Assembly (NCBI GenBank): GCA_026874595.1
Contig: CM049316.1
Span: 64,335,176 to 64,399,175 of the forward strand
Source of the DNA: Sipunculus nudus
Taxonomy: Eukaryota; Annelida; Sipuncula; Golfingiida; Sipunculidae
Reading direction: 5' to 3'
Length of the DNA stretch: 64,000 bases
Of this stretch, positions 25,749 to 35,638 are shown piece after piece. A program made the translations under genes and the position numbers. Below the pieces are notes generated by a model. The model saw only the letters and a list, made by a program, of their open reading frames with translations. It was not told the DNA's origin and did not search any database. The stretch's first letter is position 1; every line of letters begins with the position of its first letter.

Positions 25749-25952
25749 CTGTGAATGAAAAATGAAAATTTTAACATTAAAATGCAACATAATTGATGTT
25801 TTTATGGGTTTTTTTAATTGCTTTCAAGGTTTAATTTTGTTAACAGATATTCAGTGTCTCGATAGTTGTTGATCAATATTATGTATGCAATGTCGGAAGG
25901 GGGTGGGTGCGGCACCCCTTTTGGCTATGCCCCTGTGAGAAACTGTTGTCCG

Positions 25953-26028
25953 TTTCGTCCCCTCATGTCCACCTTTTTTTGCTATGAACAAATGTATTTG
26001 TTACATTTCAAGGGAAAACCTTATAGCA
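25953..26028 (+). repeat. Dispersed ~75-bp repeat, copy 2
   Basis: Inverse match of 22692-22763 (tcccctcatgtccacctt and ttacatttcaagggaaaac). Confidence 0.75.
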
Positions 26029-26733
26029 CAGGGAAGAGGATTAAAAGACCTAATTTTCAACAAGGTAAATAAAAACCTTCCTTAAAGCTAATTTAAGAAA
26101 TTTAATTATTTAATAATTAATTATAAAAATTATGTTAATTATAATCCAGCTTTTATATCTAATATAGGACACGTATGATAATTATACATGTATATAGAAA
26201 GAATATGTATAAGCGGATTATATATAGATAGATTAGTCAGAAATAGTAGGCTTATTAGAAATGCAGTCGGTAACATACCTTTTCATAGCGTCCCTAACAA
26301 GTGAACATTGTTTATTCTTCAGGGATATGGGTATGCTTAAACATGTTAGGTTGTGACGAAACAATGAATCGCGTGCACAAGAAGAACATACAAGTCTCAC
26401 TGCATGTAAATAGGGATCAGCAGCTCTTTATCATTGGTCCCATGAATATTGGTGCTTCTTTTGTGCTTAACGTCTGTTATGAATTCATCACTGTTCCCTG
26501 CCATTTACATTTCATAGGTTTGTGCAATTTATAGTTAGATGTCGTTATAGAATAGTTTCTCATTCAATTGTTTTAAATTGTTTACAGGAATATTACACAA
26601 GGATGGCTATTGTTCTCGAAATAGTTTATTAAACATTTTCATCTCTCTGGCCGAGAGGGAACAAGTTTTGGCATTCTTTGAATTGCAAAAAAAAAATAAA
26701 TAAATAAAATAAAATAAAATCTTTAAAAAAATC

Positions 26734-26838
26734 AGGTGGGCAGGGGTAGTCCGTTCCAGTACCCCTGTCCACCTGTTTTTTCGCGATTATTTTTGGCAAG
26801 TCAAAGCCTCCCTAAATTTTTTTGCACCAAGGGCAGAA
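26734..26838 (+). repeat. Dispersed repeat starting with a hairpin, copy 1
   Basis: It opens with a hairpin (aggtgggcaggggta...tacccctgtccacct), followed by ggcaagtcaaagcctccct and a gcaccaaggg block. A partial inverse copy lies at 32430-32516. Confidence 0.7.
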
Positions 26839-27233
26839 AGAATAAAAAGCGTAAAAAACTTGATTCGATATGGTCACCTACCTCATTCAATTTTCTTATA
26901 AACAATTTAAAACGATTTTATGAGAAACAAGTCTATTCTGTAGCGACATCTTGCCGCCAACAATGTGAAATCAGTAAAAAATGGAACCGTGATGACGTCA
27001 TAATTAGGGCATTCCAACGGAGCAACTAGGATGCCCTGATGACGGGACATCTGGCGGCGGAAAAATTAAACAACGCGTGTTGAATTACGATATCTGTAAA
27101 TAATAAAACAAGTAACAAGCTGATCGTTATTGATGTTATTAAAATTAAAATGTGTGATGAACAGTGAATTAACTTTAATAAATTTATAAACAAAAATAAT
27201 TAAAAAGGATAAATAAAGGAAACGTGAATTTAC

Positions 27234-27423
27234 GGGCATGAGTAGGTTTCTCAAAACCCCAGCCTTCCTCCTTTTCCCGGGCTTGGACCGGCAGGTAACC
27301 GTTATGGTCACCAGGCGGAGTTAAAAAGGGGAAAGGGATCGTAGAGGAGAGATGCAAAGGTGCCATAAAAAGACAAACAAACAACGAGAACACAAGAGAT
27401 GTAATGATGTTCGGGAATTCCAT
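27234..27423 (-). pseudogene. Signal-peptide exon of the modular gene
   Basis: Acceptor tatttcag sits directly before ATG. The exon encodes MEFPNIITSLVFSLFVCLFM, then a Pro-rich stretch and EKEEGWGFEKPTHA. It ends in phase 1 at a GT donor (gtaaat). The frame itself is intact. Confidence 0.5.
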
Positions 27424-27658
27424 CTGAAATAGAAAATTACAGGTGATAAATGATGTGAAAATATAAATATATTTTTGTTTGTAAAATGTGTGAAGGTCCA
27501 ATATATTCATTATATACCTATTTTGCTTAATAAAGAGATATGGTCGCGTAATAGCAAAATATTACATTTTTGGTATTTCGATGAACAGTTAATTTGTTTG
27601 AATGGTTAATTAATTATTAGGAGTATAAAATTGATGTTTTCAATATCTTTTATAATTG

Positions 27659-27664
27659 TTTATT
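27659..27664 (-). terminator. Candidate poly(A) signal of the transposase-PHD gene
   Basis: AATAAA on the minus strand, 83 bp after the stop codon. Confidence 0.5.
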
Positions 27665-27746
27665 TGTATCGAAGCTGCCAGCATGAAACTGAACTTTGGT
27701 GTGAACATTCTAAAATTGTGGGCGTAAACCTGGCGGACAGGGCTAA

Positions 27747-27864
27747 TCACCATTGAATGAGCGCATTTTCAGCTCCACCTGTCTGGATATCCAAAACGCG
27801 ACATAATACACAACGCCAGGGCAAGGCCGCATTGACGGACTGAAGGGCCTGTTCTAGCTGCACA
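27747..27864 (-). CDS. Transposase-PHD exon 10, last PHD pair and stop
   Basis: Acceptor atttcag, phase 2 entry. It encodes VQLEQALQSVNAALPWRCVL and C, giving the missing C-x2-C of the PHD finger preceded by Trp. The frame ends GGAENALIQW, stop. Confidence 0.8.
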
Positions 27865-28008
27865 CTGAAATTTATTGAAAATGTTTTCAAGTAAAAGGTT
27901 TTTTTTTTCATGATGGTATTTAAATATTGATATTACTTTAAATGCTACATTGTATATATAGCTTTATAAAAATTACTTTATATGACGTTTGTTGAAATAA
28001 TAATAAAT

Positions 28009-28045
<37 letters not shown>

Positions 28046-28879
28046 AACGCTTGAGCAGAAACGAACTAGCTTGAAAACATCCTTGAAAATACAGTAAAAA
28101 CGGACATTGACAGTGAATTACACAAGGGATACTTAACATATATGATTTGAAAAGTACATATTGTTGTCGGTGGTGATAAATTGTTTAGTACGTATATATG
28201 TATATATTTATGCCCTATGATTATCTACCTGTCTAAACAGGTTTTGTGGATCCATCTTTCACAGCCGTCACACCCTAGCCAGGAGCTGTCTTCTCCGTCT
28301 GGTGACAGGCAGTAGGGGCAGCTGTATACTGATGCCTGAATGTTAAGTTGGTAACCCAAATAATGTTCCTGGTCGAATTAAGCTATGTACTAGATGAATT
28401 ATCTTGATTACATTGAGTAGCTGATACTATATGGGCAAATACTTTCTAAATCATCCTGAATGATATACATAATATCGGCAAGATCCACATGTGTTTACGG
28501 ATGAAATTAAATATTTAAAATATATATTTTGCATATGATTGAGAAATGTTAGGCATATACATAATATTAATATAATATCGATGATACATATGAGTTTTGA
28601 TATGAAACATATTTTTACATATATATTAAGATTGTTAATCAAGTATTTTAATATAACTATCATGACTACATTTCGGGCGAGAAGATCCTCGTCTTCCTCC
28701 CCCTCCCCCTCCTCCTCGTCGTCAGCATCTGTTGTGTTTATTATGACTTCGGGGCTACATTGGTCAATGGCCCTGTCGCTGGCCCAGTACTGGTCCTCAA
28801 TGTTGATGGTGTGTCTAACAAATCCAGCCCACATTTGCTCTATGTTTGTGTATATAATTATATATATAATATATATATA

Positions 28880-28938
<59 letters not shown>

Positions 28939-29216
28939 AATTTATTAATGCATAAGTTGTCACCAAAGTAATTAATTTTTTTAACATTTGTCACAGTGTA
29001 ATTATCCTTATGTTGTTCGTCACATATTTTATTTAAATATAATTTTAATAAATTAATAATAAAATAAAATTTAATAAATTTTAATAAAATAAAATTAAAA
29101 TCAGAATTAAAAAACAAATATCCATATTTGCTTAATGATACATATCACGTAATTCTGGAATAACAAAAAAATGATAATTGCAGATATTATATGATTATGT
29201 AACAGTGTTATGCATG

Positions 29217-29284
<68 letters not shown>

Positions 29285-29466
29285 CCTTACCATGTGACAC
29301 GTTGGCCTGTGCCTGTCTGAACAACTGGATCACGTCACCCAGTTTTCCGGTCTTGTTATTTGACGCCACGAAACCTTTCATATAACCCCAGCACAACTCG
29401 ATGGGATTCATATTCGAATGGTAAGGGGGAAGTCTTAGTACCTGAATAAGGAACACTTGCACTATA

Positions 29467-29523
<57 letters not shown>

Positions 29524-31444
29524 AATTATTAATATATTCTTAAACATCGTAATTGGTGTAAGACAAATAATATCAAATTTACCTACAAATAATAGTGTTA
29601 CACGATATTTGTATTCAACTGAGTTATTCATATAGCTGAAAATATAAATATTTACGGTATTTGGTTTATTTTGTACAACTAGTTATTATAACAAATATAA
29701 GGCAATATCTCAGATGGCTCAGATGTTGGCGCACGGTATATTGGTTATGGGACAAGGTGGGGAAAACCGGAGGACCCGGGAAAAAAAAAAAACTGATCTT
29801 GAACTGCAACTACAACCATGCACTCTCATAGTTAAGCTGAGAATGAAACCCGGATCACCAGCTAGCGCAGGGGGGCGATCATTTTACCACTCAGCTGTCC
29901 AGTGTGTCCACTAATAATTATAATTATTTAGTTAACGGTTAGGATAATATTTTAATAAAATGTTACGTTATCTGAAAAAATACTTACAAGATGGCCGCAA
30001 TCAGCGGCATACTTGTCCACCACATCCTCTTTCTTCACCATTGCTCTACGAGCTATCTGCCTTAACTCGACAAGTAACATGTCTTCAGAGTATTCGATGT
30101 CTAGCGATGTTACATACAGGAAAATGACTTACTTCACAATTTATGAGTATAATTAATAAACAGAAGAAAATGTCCCAAGATCCGTAAAATTAGGTCCAGG
30201 TCGAAAAAAATTTAGATTAAATCTCTGTATTTATTGGCGTTTCTCATAAAATATATTTAGATGAAGTCACAGTATATAAATGAAACTTTGATTGATTTTT
30301 ATAGTATTGATTCAATAAAGTTATTAATTTATACATATAACTGCAATTTATACATTATTAAATTACATGCATGTTAAAAGATATATGTAATTTTAAATAA
30401 ATATTCGATAATTAAAATACAATAATTAATAGCTACTTTTGCAACGCAGCCATTCCTGGAGATCTGATTTTCTTGTGGGTATGCGGCTTCCTTCACACAG
30501 CACGCTGTGGTACACCGCGTTGTCCATTACAATGACGGAACCGCTCGGAATATTTGGTACAAGCATAATTTAAAATATCATGGAAGCATTTTTAATTTTA
30601 TATCATGTTGTTTTTATTTTATACCTATGTTATTAATTATGTTTATGCTTATTTTTCAATTAAGTAAAATCAAATATGATATATATTAATTGGCGCGTGG
30701 GGATATATGCTGCTACCACACTATCATATGAAATATACAGTGAAAATGAGTAAAAAAAGTATGACATGCCGATCAATCATACCATCCTACCCCACATACA
30801 ATCACGAGTTATACGGTGGTCATACATGGATACGTAAAAGAGGTATATCAGTTCTTTCTAATTCTATTTTGTAACGGGTTTTTTATATGCGACACTGTCC
30901 ATTATTTGGTACATATCATAATAGAAGCCAACTTTATTTTTTAAGTGAATGAATTAACTAAATAGATATACATTAAACCAATTCAGAAACCTCTCCCCGT
31001 TCATTTCTTCATGATAGTCATTCGAGCCTAAGTTTCGAAATATCAACTCTCCTCCTGGAATAAACCCATGTTCATTGCCAGCATTAACCACTATGATGCG
31101 GGCCCCACGACCGACCGTGCAATTGACCTTTCTTCCTCTTCCATTGCTGTAAATAATTATGTTTTGTTATACGAGTGCGCGTGTGTAACTTAGTATACTA
31201 GCGTGGATTCCAAGTAGTATACTTGTAGTTCGGCTGGATCATATGGAACACTTCCGTGATGTTTTATTGAAGTCTATACATTAGTATATTTCAGCTTAAT
31301 TTAAATAATTTGAGGTTGATTAGTAAATATATAATATTATAATTTATTCTTAGTTATGATTATCAGTTATAGAATTTCGTGGACTTGTTTCGGATTTTAA
31401 AACAATATAATTTTGTTGTATTATTTTACATACATATATATATA

Positions 31445-31487
<43 letters not shown>

Positions 31488-32829
31488 ATATTATAAAGGT
31501 AGATAATATTTATAACTCGCCTATCAATCCATTCTTTTTTGTGGCAATGTCCGCTGTTTACCCATGTTTCGTCCAGGTAGATAATGGATCTGCCTTCTCG
31601 CCTATACCTACGGATATCACGGATGTAGTGGGCCCGCCAAATCATAATATCCTCTCGTTGATAAAGGTTATAGTCGTTTCCCCTTTTCTGAAAATCCGAC
31701 TCATTTATAATTTAAATAGAAGAGCTTTATTATTTAATTATGTTGACGAATATAATTCAAAGATAATTATTAATTATATAAAAGGCGAGGATTATTTTCA
31801 TTTTTGATAACAACAATATTTCATTTGATAATATAGTTTTATTATGTACATGACATACATGAAATATGTTTTCTTGAATATCTTGCCGTCATGATAGCCA
31901 TTTAAGTGCGTATAATTATATCAGGGAATCAAACCGCCGCCTGCGAGAAAACTTTTCTTATACCAACAATCGGTATGTGTATACATGCAGCCTACAAATC
32001 AATTGAAATGAAATTATACATTTATGTCATAACAATTTAAGAAAATCGTTTTATATTTCATTGAATGCAAAACCATTACTCTTCAGAAATCTGTATAGAG
32101 TCGTCCTCGCGACTGACAGCCCGTCACACGTAGAAAGACGTTCGTCCAGGCTATCAAGGGTGATCACACATCCCTTTTCCCACATGGCGAAAATCCTACG
32201 CCTTAAATTTATAAATTTTGTCTTACACAACGATTAAATTTTTAAAACATGGTATATTTTAAATTTTAACGAAACTAACGCATGCCTAAGTAATAGGCCT
32301 ATATATAGGTAATTATAATATTTTAACGCTTTCACAGAACACCATTGACATGTCAACCAGGCCGTTAAGTAAATAATATTTATATCTTGAGTAGGTAAGG
32401 TACAAAAAATTACGCTTTTGCCTCTCTATGCCATTGGTGCAAATTTTGTTTGCCAAGTTTTTCTTGTGTAGAGATAATTTCGAAAATTCAGGTGGACAGG
32501 GGTACAGGAACGGACTATAATTTATAGCATTATGCACCTTAAGAATTAACTGACGCGCCTGAACTCATGATTTTAACGTTTATAAACAGAAGAAATAAAA
32601 AATGATAGTATTCTTACCGTATTCCATGAGGAGGTTCAAACGGAATGATATCGCTAGAAATCTCGATAAAAGATGTAATCTGCAGCAGCAGATACACAGC
32701 TCGACTGATATTCAAGGATACTGTTACACGAACCAGAATGTTTACGTCAGTCAAGCTGGTGACGACAGTGGTGTTACTAAGCACCGTCGTTGGTAATCGT
32801 GCGGACGTTACAAAGGCGACTGTACTCAT
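27747..32829 (-). CDS. DDE transposase with C-terminal PHD finger, ten-exon gene
   Basis: Ten minus-strand exons (32618-32829, 32060-32201, 31521-31687, 30972-31146, 30437-30569, 29988-30100, 29291-29441, 28670-28839, 28229-28335, 27747-27864) total 1488 bp, 495 codons plus stop. Order of domains: an HTH (LSVARTTLYRFLKSNG), the catalytic core with acidic residues in YLDETWV, VIVMDNAVYHS and NPIELCW, an acidic Asp/Glu tail, then a C4HC3 PHD finger (CPYC, CDGC, WIHKTC, CVLC). The core matches IS630/Tc1/mariner (DDE_3 type) transposases; I count 80 residues between the second D and E. PHD fingers usually read histone H3 tails. No terminal inverted repeats were found, and introns are unusual for a transposon, so this may be a domesticated host gene. 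Against that, three splice sites are off consensus: a GC donor (31519-31520), a GA where the donor should be (32058-32059) and an AA where the acceptor should be (30570-30571). It is either decaying or spliced unusually. The N-terminal exon is the least certain part. Confidence 0.82.
28229..28335 (-). CDS. Transposase-PHD exon 9, first three metal pairs of a PHD finger
   Basis: Acceptor cattcag. It encodes SCPYCLSPDGEDSSWLGCDG and CERWIHKTCLD. It ends in phase 2 at gtagat; unspliced, the frame would stop after one more codon. Confidence 0.88.
28670..28839 (-). CDS. Transposase-PHD exon 8, acidic tail
   Basis: Acceptor acatag, donor gtagtc, phase 1 to 0. It encodes VRHTINIEDQYWASDRAID, then an Asp/Glu-rich run, as found after the core of related transposases. 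Confidence 0.88.
28861..28935. repeat. (TA)n microsatellite upstream of exon 8 acceptor
   Basis: Near-perfect TA run starting about 20 bp upstream (in transcript sense) of exon 8. Confidence 0.95.
29217..29281. repeat. (TA)n microsatellite at exon 7 donor
   Basis: TA run starting 8-9 bp after the exon 7 donor. Confidence 0.95.
29291..29441 (-). CDS. Transposase-PHD exon 7, catalytic Glu
   Basis: Acceptor tattcag, donor gtaagg. It encodes VLRLPPYHSNMNPIELCWGY, with the third acidic residue, and VASNNKTGKLGDVIQLFRQA. (TA)n arrays lie within ~10 bp of its donor and ~30 bp of its acceptor. Confidence 0.92.
29472..29520. repeat. (TA)n microsatellite upstream of exon 7 acceptor
   Basis: TA run ending ~30 bp before exon 7 in transcript sense. 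Confidence 0.95.
29745..29908 (-). mobile_element. tRNA-derived SINE-like copy
   Basis: On the minus strand a tRNA-like head (gctgagtggtaaaatga as A box, gggtttcattctc as degenerate B box) is followed by a body ending in an A/T-run and a gggtcctccggttttcc block, a sequence style common in invertebrate SINEs. Flanking duplications not resolved. Confidence 0.5.
29988..30100 (-). CDS. Transposase-PHD exon 6
   Basis: Acceptor cgctag, donor gtaagt. It encodes IEYSEDMLLVELRQIARRA and VVDKYAADCGHL, the insert between D2 and E typical of this family. Confidence 0.88.
30437..30569 (-). CDS. Transposase-PHD exon 5, second catalytic Asp
   Basis: It encodes MLVPNIPSGSVIVMDNAVYH and KSDLQEWLRCK, with the second D in MDN. 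Homology runs up to 30569, but the dinucleotide before it is AA, not AG. The donor is gtagct. Confidence 0.8.
30972..31146 (-). CDS. Transposase-PHD exon 4
   Basis: Acceptor tttacag, donor gtatat. It encodes GRGARIIVVNAGNEHGFIPG and SNDYHEEMNGERFLNWFN, the conserved strand and loop between the first two catalytic residues. Confidence 0.88.
31433..31490. repeat. (TA)n microsatellite downstream of exon 3 donor
   Basis: TA run about 30 bp into intron 3 of the transposase-PHD gene. Confidence 0.95.
31521..31687 (-). CDS. Transposase-PHD exon 3, first catalytic Asp
   Basis: Acceptor ttttcag. It encodes KRGNDYNLYQREDIMIWRAH and GRSIIYLDETWVNSGH with the first D. It ends GATAG followed by gcgagt, a GC donor that alone keeps the frame into exon 4. 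Confidence 0.85.
32060..32201 (-). CDS. Transposase-PHD exon 2, helix-turn-helix
   Basis: Acceptor tttaag. It encodes RRIFAMWEKGCVITLDSLDE and LSVARTTLYRFLKSNGF, an IS630-type HTH. The frame and family length ask for an end after AAT (32060), where GA replaces the GT donor. A usable GT at 32078-32079 would break the frame. Confidence 0.7.
32430..32516 (-). repeat. Dispersed hairpin repeat, copy 2
   Basis: Reverse-complement match to 26748-26833, sharing caggtggacaggggtac and ttggtgcaaa. It lies in intron 1 of the transposase-PHD gene. Confidence 0.7.
32618..32829 (-). CDS. Transposase-PHD exon 1 (start)
   Basis: Open from ATG at 32829 (MSTVAFVTSARL...) to a GT donor. It ends in phase 2 with PPHGI plus CG and joins exon 2 in frame. 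The sequence is hydrophobic/Thr-rich and I do not recognise it, so the true start could differ. Confidence 0.5.
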
Positions 32830-33260
32830 GACGTCATTTGGGCTCTACAAATGTTCAGTAGAATTCCCGAAAGGTTAGAGGGACGTATTTCTAGGATATA
32901 GATCTATGTAGCCGTTGGAGTGGTGTGTCTATTTCGTTGAGCACAACACGACAAAATTTAAGTTTTATTAACGATTGTCCATCTTGCCGTACAGTTCATA
33001 TTATTTTCCCCATATATGGCCTATTTAAATAAACATTCACAGAAAATGTCCACAGAGGTGTTCCGTTGTTAATATATATATATCACCTCACAGACTGCTT
33101 CTAGAAGATATTATTCTAGCGGTCCCTGTGATAATTCTTCTTGAAAAAAAAAAACATATATCTCTATCCCCCATCCTCTAACGTCTACTCTGACGTCGTC
33201 GCGCGTGCGCACGACGTGACGTCACAGGCACGTGCGACGTCGCGCCATATTATAGACAAG
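32830..33260. promoter_or_regulatory. Candidate promoter region of the transposase-PHD gene
   Basis: A CpG-rich patch at about 33185-33245 contains TGACGTCA (a full CRE), several ACGTCG words and the palindrome gcgcgtgcgc in otherwise AT-rich DNA, about 360 bp upstream of the assumed start. This is composition only; there is no transcript evidence. Confidence 0.35.
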
Positions 33261-33496
33261 AAATATTATAACACGTTTGTGACGACGTGTCGATCGCCTG
33301 TACAATATTTTAAATATTCGACGACATAGTCATGCGAACGCTTATAATTAAACAATAACATTAAACATATTCACTTTAAGTACAGGGCGAAAGGCAATCA
33401 GAAAACTATGTCAAGATGGATACAAGCATATTATTTATGGAGCAACCATATGATTGCACATGTAAGCGTTCCAACTTCCTTGCAAAGGCAGCTTGC

Positions 33497-33580
33497 TTTT
33501 TTGGCGAAGCGGTTAGAATGCCGGACTCCTGTGTATGTCGTGCGGGTTCCACCGGTCATTAATGATATAGCCGTGTTTGT
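33497..33580 (+). mobile_element. tRNA-like SINE head
   Basis: ggcgaagcggttagaatgcc resembles an A box and gcgggttccaccggtc a weak B box, 30-40 bp apart. There is no tRNA cloverleaf good enough to call a functional tRNA. Confidence 0.4.
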
Positions 33581-33739
33581 CTGAAATCGAAGTGTCGGTG
33601 AAGAGTAAGTGTGACGCCTTTTAGATAGATGAATGATAATAAAAATGTTATAAGTTATATAGCCCTCTGATATGCGTCACTTTTTCTCTTTTTATATATA
33701 TTTTCATGTAAGGTGCACATGTTGGAGCCCCCGCAAAAG

Positions 33740-34592
33740 TAATATATTTACTATCTAGCGCTTGGCATAATGTTATGCTGGACCTGGAATCTTCTAACTT
33801 AACATCCAGGGAGGTCCATTAAAAATCTCCTTGAACCTGAACCCCCCCCCCCCCTCCCCTCCTCCTCAGAATAATAAAAATTGATACAAAAGCTTCAGTA
33901 CCTGAATAACTACTGCCTTGATCACCAGGGCACAAATTGTAACCGCTGGACCTTGAATCTTCTCACTTGACAACAAGAGAGGTCCATGAAAAGTCTCGCT
34001 GTAAACGTGAAATTAGGTCTCTGTTACCCATATCCTTTAAACTATAGGGCTCGTAAGTACCCCTCAGAATAATTAAAAATTTGATACAAAAGCTCAATTA
34101 TGTGAATAACTAATGCATTAATTACCATGATTCTTTGTTTGAATATTGATCATGGAGTGTTCCATCAGTTCCTGCAAACCTGTGGCGCCACCTGTATTTT
34201 TTTTTCAAATGTTTACGATTTTTTTTCTTTATTTTTGATACCTTCAAAGAAGTTGTCATCTGTTAACAGGGCACAAATCGTAACTGCTAGACCTGGAATC
34301 TTCTAACTTAACATCCAGGGAGGTGAAAACCTGAAATTAGGTCTCTGAAATTAGGTATCTGTGGAGTCCATCCGTACATGTGCTTTGGGTGAAAATTGCT
34401 CGTATCTTAGGAGTGGTTCAAGGTATTGGTCAGAAATTTGGCATGTCAATTCGTCTTGGAGAGTTTTCTCGTAAACCAGACATTTCTAAGGGCTCTTTAC
34501 AAAATTCATGATGTTTTGGCACACTGGCAGTCATTTTGCTCATTGTTCAACATTCCTTGAATCCAGCTGAGCGTCATGGCCCATGGGCCACT
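33740..34592 (-). repeat. GGCCCATGGGCC-ended repeat, copy 2 (reverse)
   Basis: It ends at 34592 with cagctgagcgtcatggccc and ccatgggcca, the inverse of the start of copies 1 and 4. The body has inverse forms of the ~335-bp unit (ggcgccacctg, aggtctctgttacccatat). It abuts copy 3 head to head. Confidence 0.7.
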
Positions 34593-35638
34593 ACTTCTGA
34601 GGGGTGCTTATAAGCCCAATAGCTCGGAGAATATGTGTTACAGAGACCTCTTTTAAGGTTTCAAAGGAGACTCATTGACCTCCCTCGATGTCAAATAAAA
34701 AGATTCTATGTCCAATTGCTATGATTTGTGCCCTGCTTTTGAATAAAAAAAATTCTGGGGGGAGGGGTACTTATAAGCCCAATAGCTTGGAGAATATGGA
34801 TAACAGAGTCCTAATTTCAGGTTTCCAAGTAGACTTTTTATGAACCTTTCAGGATGTCAAGTAAGAAGATTTTAGGTCAAGTGGTTACGATTGGTGCCCT
34901 GTTAACGGATGACCGCATCATCAAAGGTCTCAATATTAGAGAGATTAAAAAGAATTCCAGCTGGCGCCACTCATCTTCAGGAACTATTCAAACACTCCAG
35001 GATCAATATGCATGCAAAGACTCATGGAGATCAATGTATTATTTGTTCAGATTCAAAATTATTGTGAGGGTACTTCTGAGCCCCATAGCTCGGAGGATAT
35101 GAGATTTAATTTCAGGTTCCATAGGAGATTTTTCATGGGCCTCCCTGGTGTTAGGTAAGAGATTGTAGTTCCATTGGTTATGATTTGTCTACTGTTAACG
35201 GACGGCCGCATCTTCAAAGGTGTCAAAAATAAAGAAAAAAATGCGTAAAAAAATAAAAAATAAAAAAATACAGGGGGCAACACTGTTCTTCAGGAAATGA
35301 TGAAACACTCCATGATCAATATGCATGCAAAGAATTATGGTGATTAATGTAATAGTTGTTTAGATACTTGAGCATTTATATCATTTTAAATGATTTTAGG
35401 GGATACTTCTGAGCCCCATAGCTCGGAGGATGTTAGTAACAGAGACCTAATGTCAGGTTTCCAAGGAGATTTGTCATGGGCCTTCTTGCATGTGAAGTAA
35501 GAAGAATCCAGGTCCAGCGGTTACGATTTGTGCCTGGTTAACGGACGGACGAACAGACCAATAGACGGACAGACAGACAGACGCGAACAAAGAGTGATCG
35601 CTATAGCTCAGATGACTTTCAGTCAGCTGAGCTAAAAA
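34593..35638 (+). repeat. GGCCCATGGGCC-family repeat, copy 3
   Basis: Contains three degenerate ~335-bp units and ends with the hairpin agctcagatgactttcagt then cagctgagct and A-run. Preceded by acggacagacagacag-type runs, as in copy 4. Confidence 0.75.

Larger units (their letters stand above)
25749..27233. other. Intron 1 of the modular gene, repeats
   Basis: It contains the second copy of the dispersed 75-bp repeat and a hairpin repeat at 26734-26838, plus AT-rich filler. No exon seen. Confidence 0.5.
24132..27423 (-). pseudogene. Decayed gene for a secreted modular protein
   Basis: Six minus-strand exons fit one phase-1 scheme: signal-peptide exon 27234-27423, modules 25569-25748, 25210-25452, 24694-24866 and 24404-24586, and a short last exon 24182-24210. 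An AATAAA signal follows at 24131-24136. The first exon starts exactly at ATG after an AG acceptor and encodes a hydrophobic leader (ITSLVFSLFVCLFM). Three modules are paralogous: SEFT(Y/V)(I/V)QE, then HSCVYLPKEGTAVVNL(Q/D)IP. The fourth (PKWMGVARGPAKK, WETVHYHQVSLASP) is related at best in layout. Module exons begin with two codon bases and end with one, as shuffled extracellular modules do. Each carries an in-frame stop or a frameshift, so the gene looks dead or is read differently from my model. I do not recognise the family. Function is not assigned. Confidence 0.5.

Noticed and set aside
28225-28335. Transposase-PHD gene ending at TAG 28225-28227
   Set aside because: That end leaves the PHD finger without its last C-x2-C; splicing at 28227-28228 to exon 10 restores it in frame.
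33497-33580. Possible true tRNA gene
   Set aside because: A- and B-box-like words only; stems do not pair well enough, so a SINE head is more likely.
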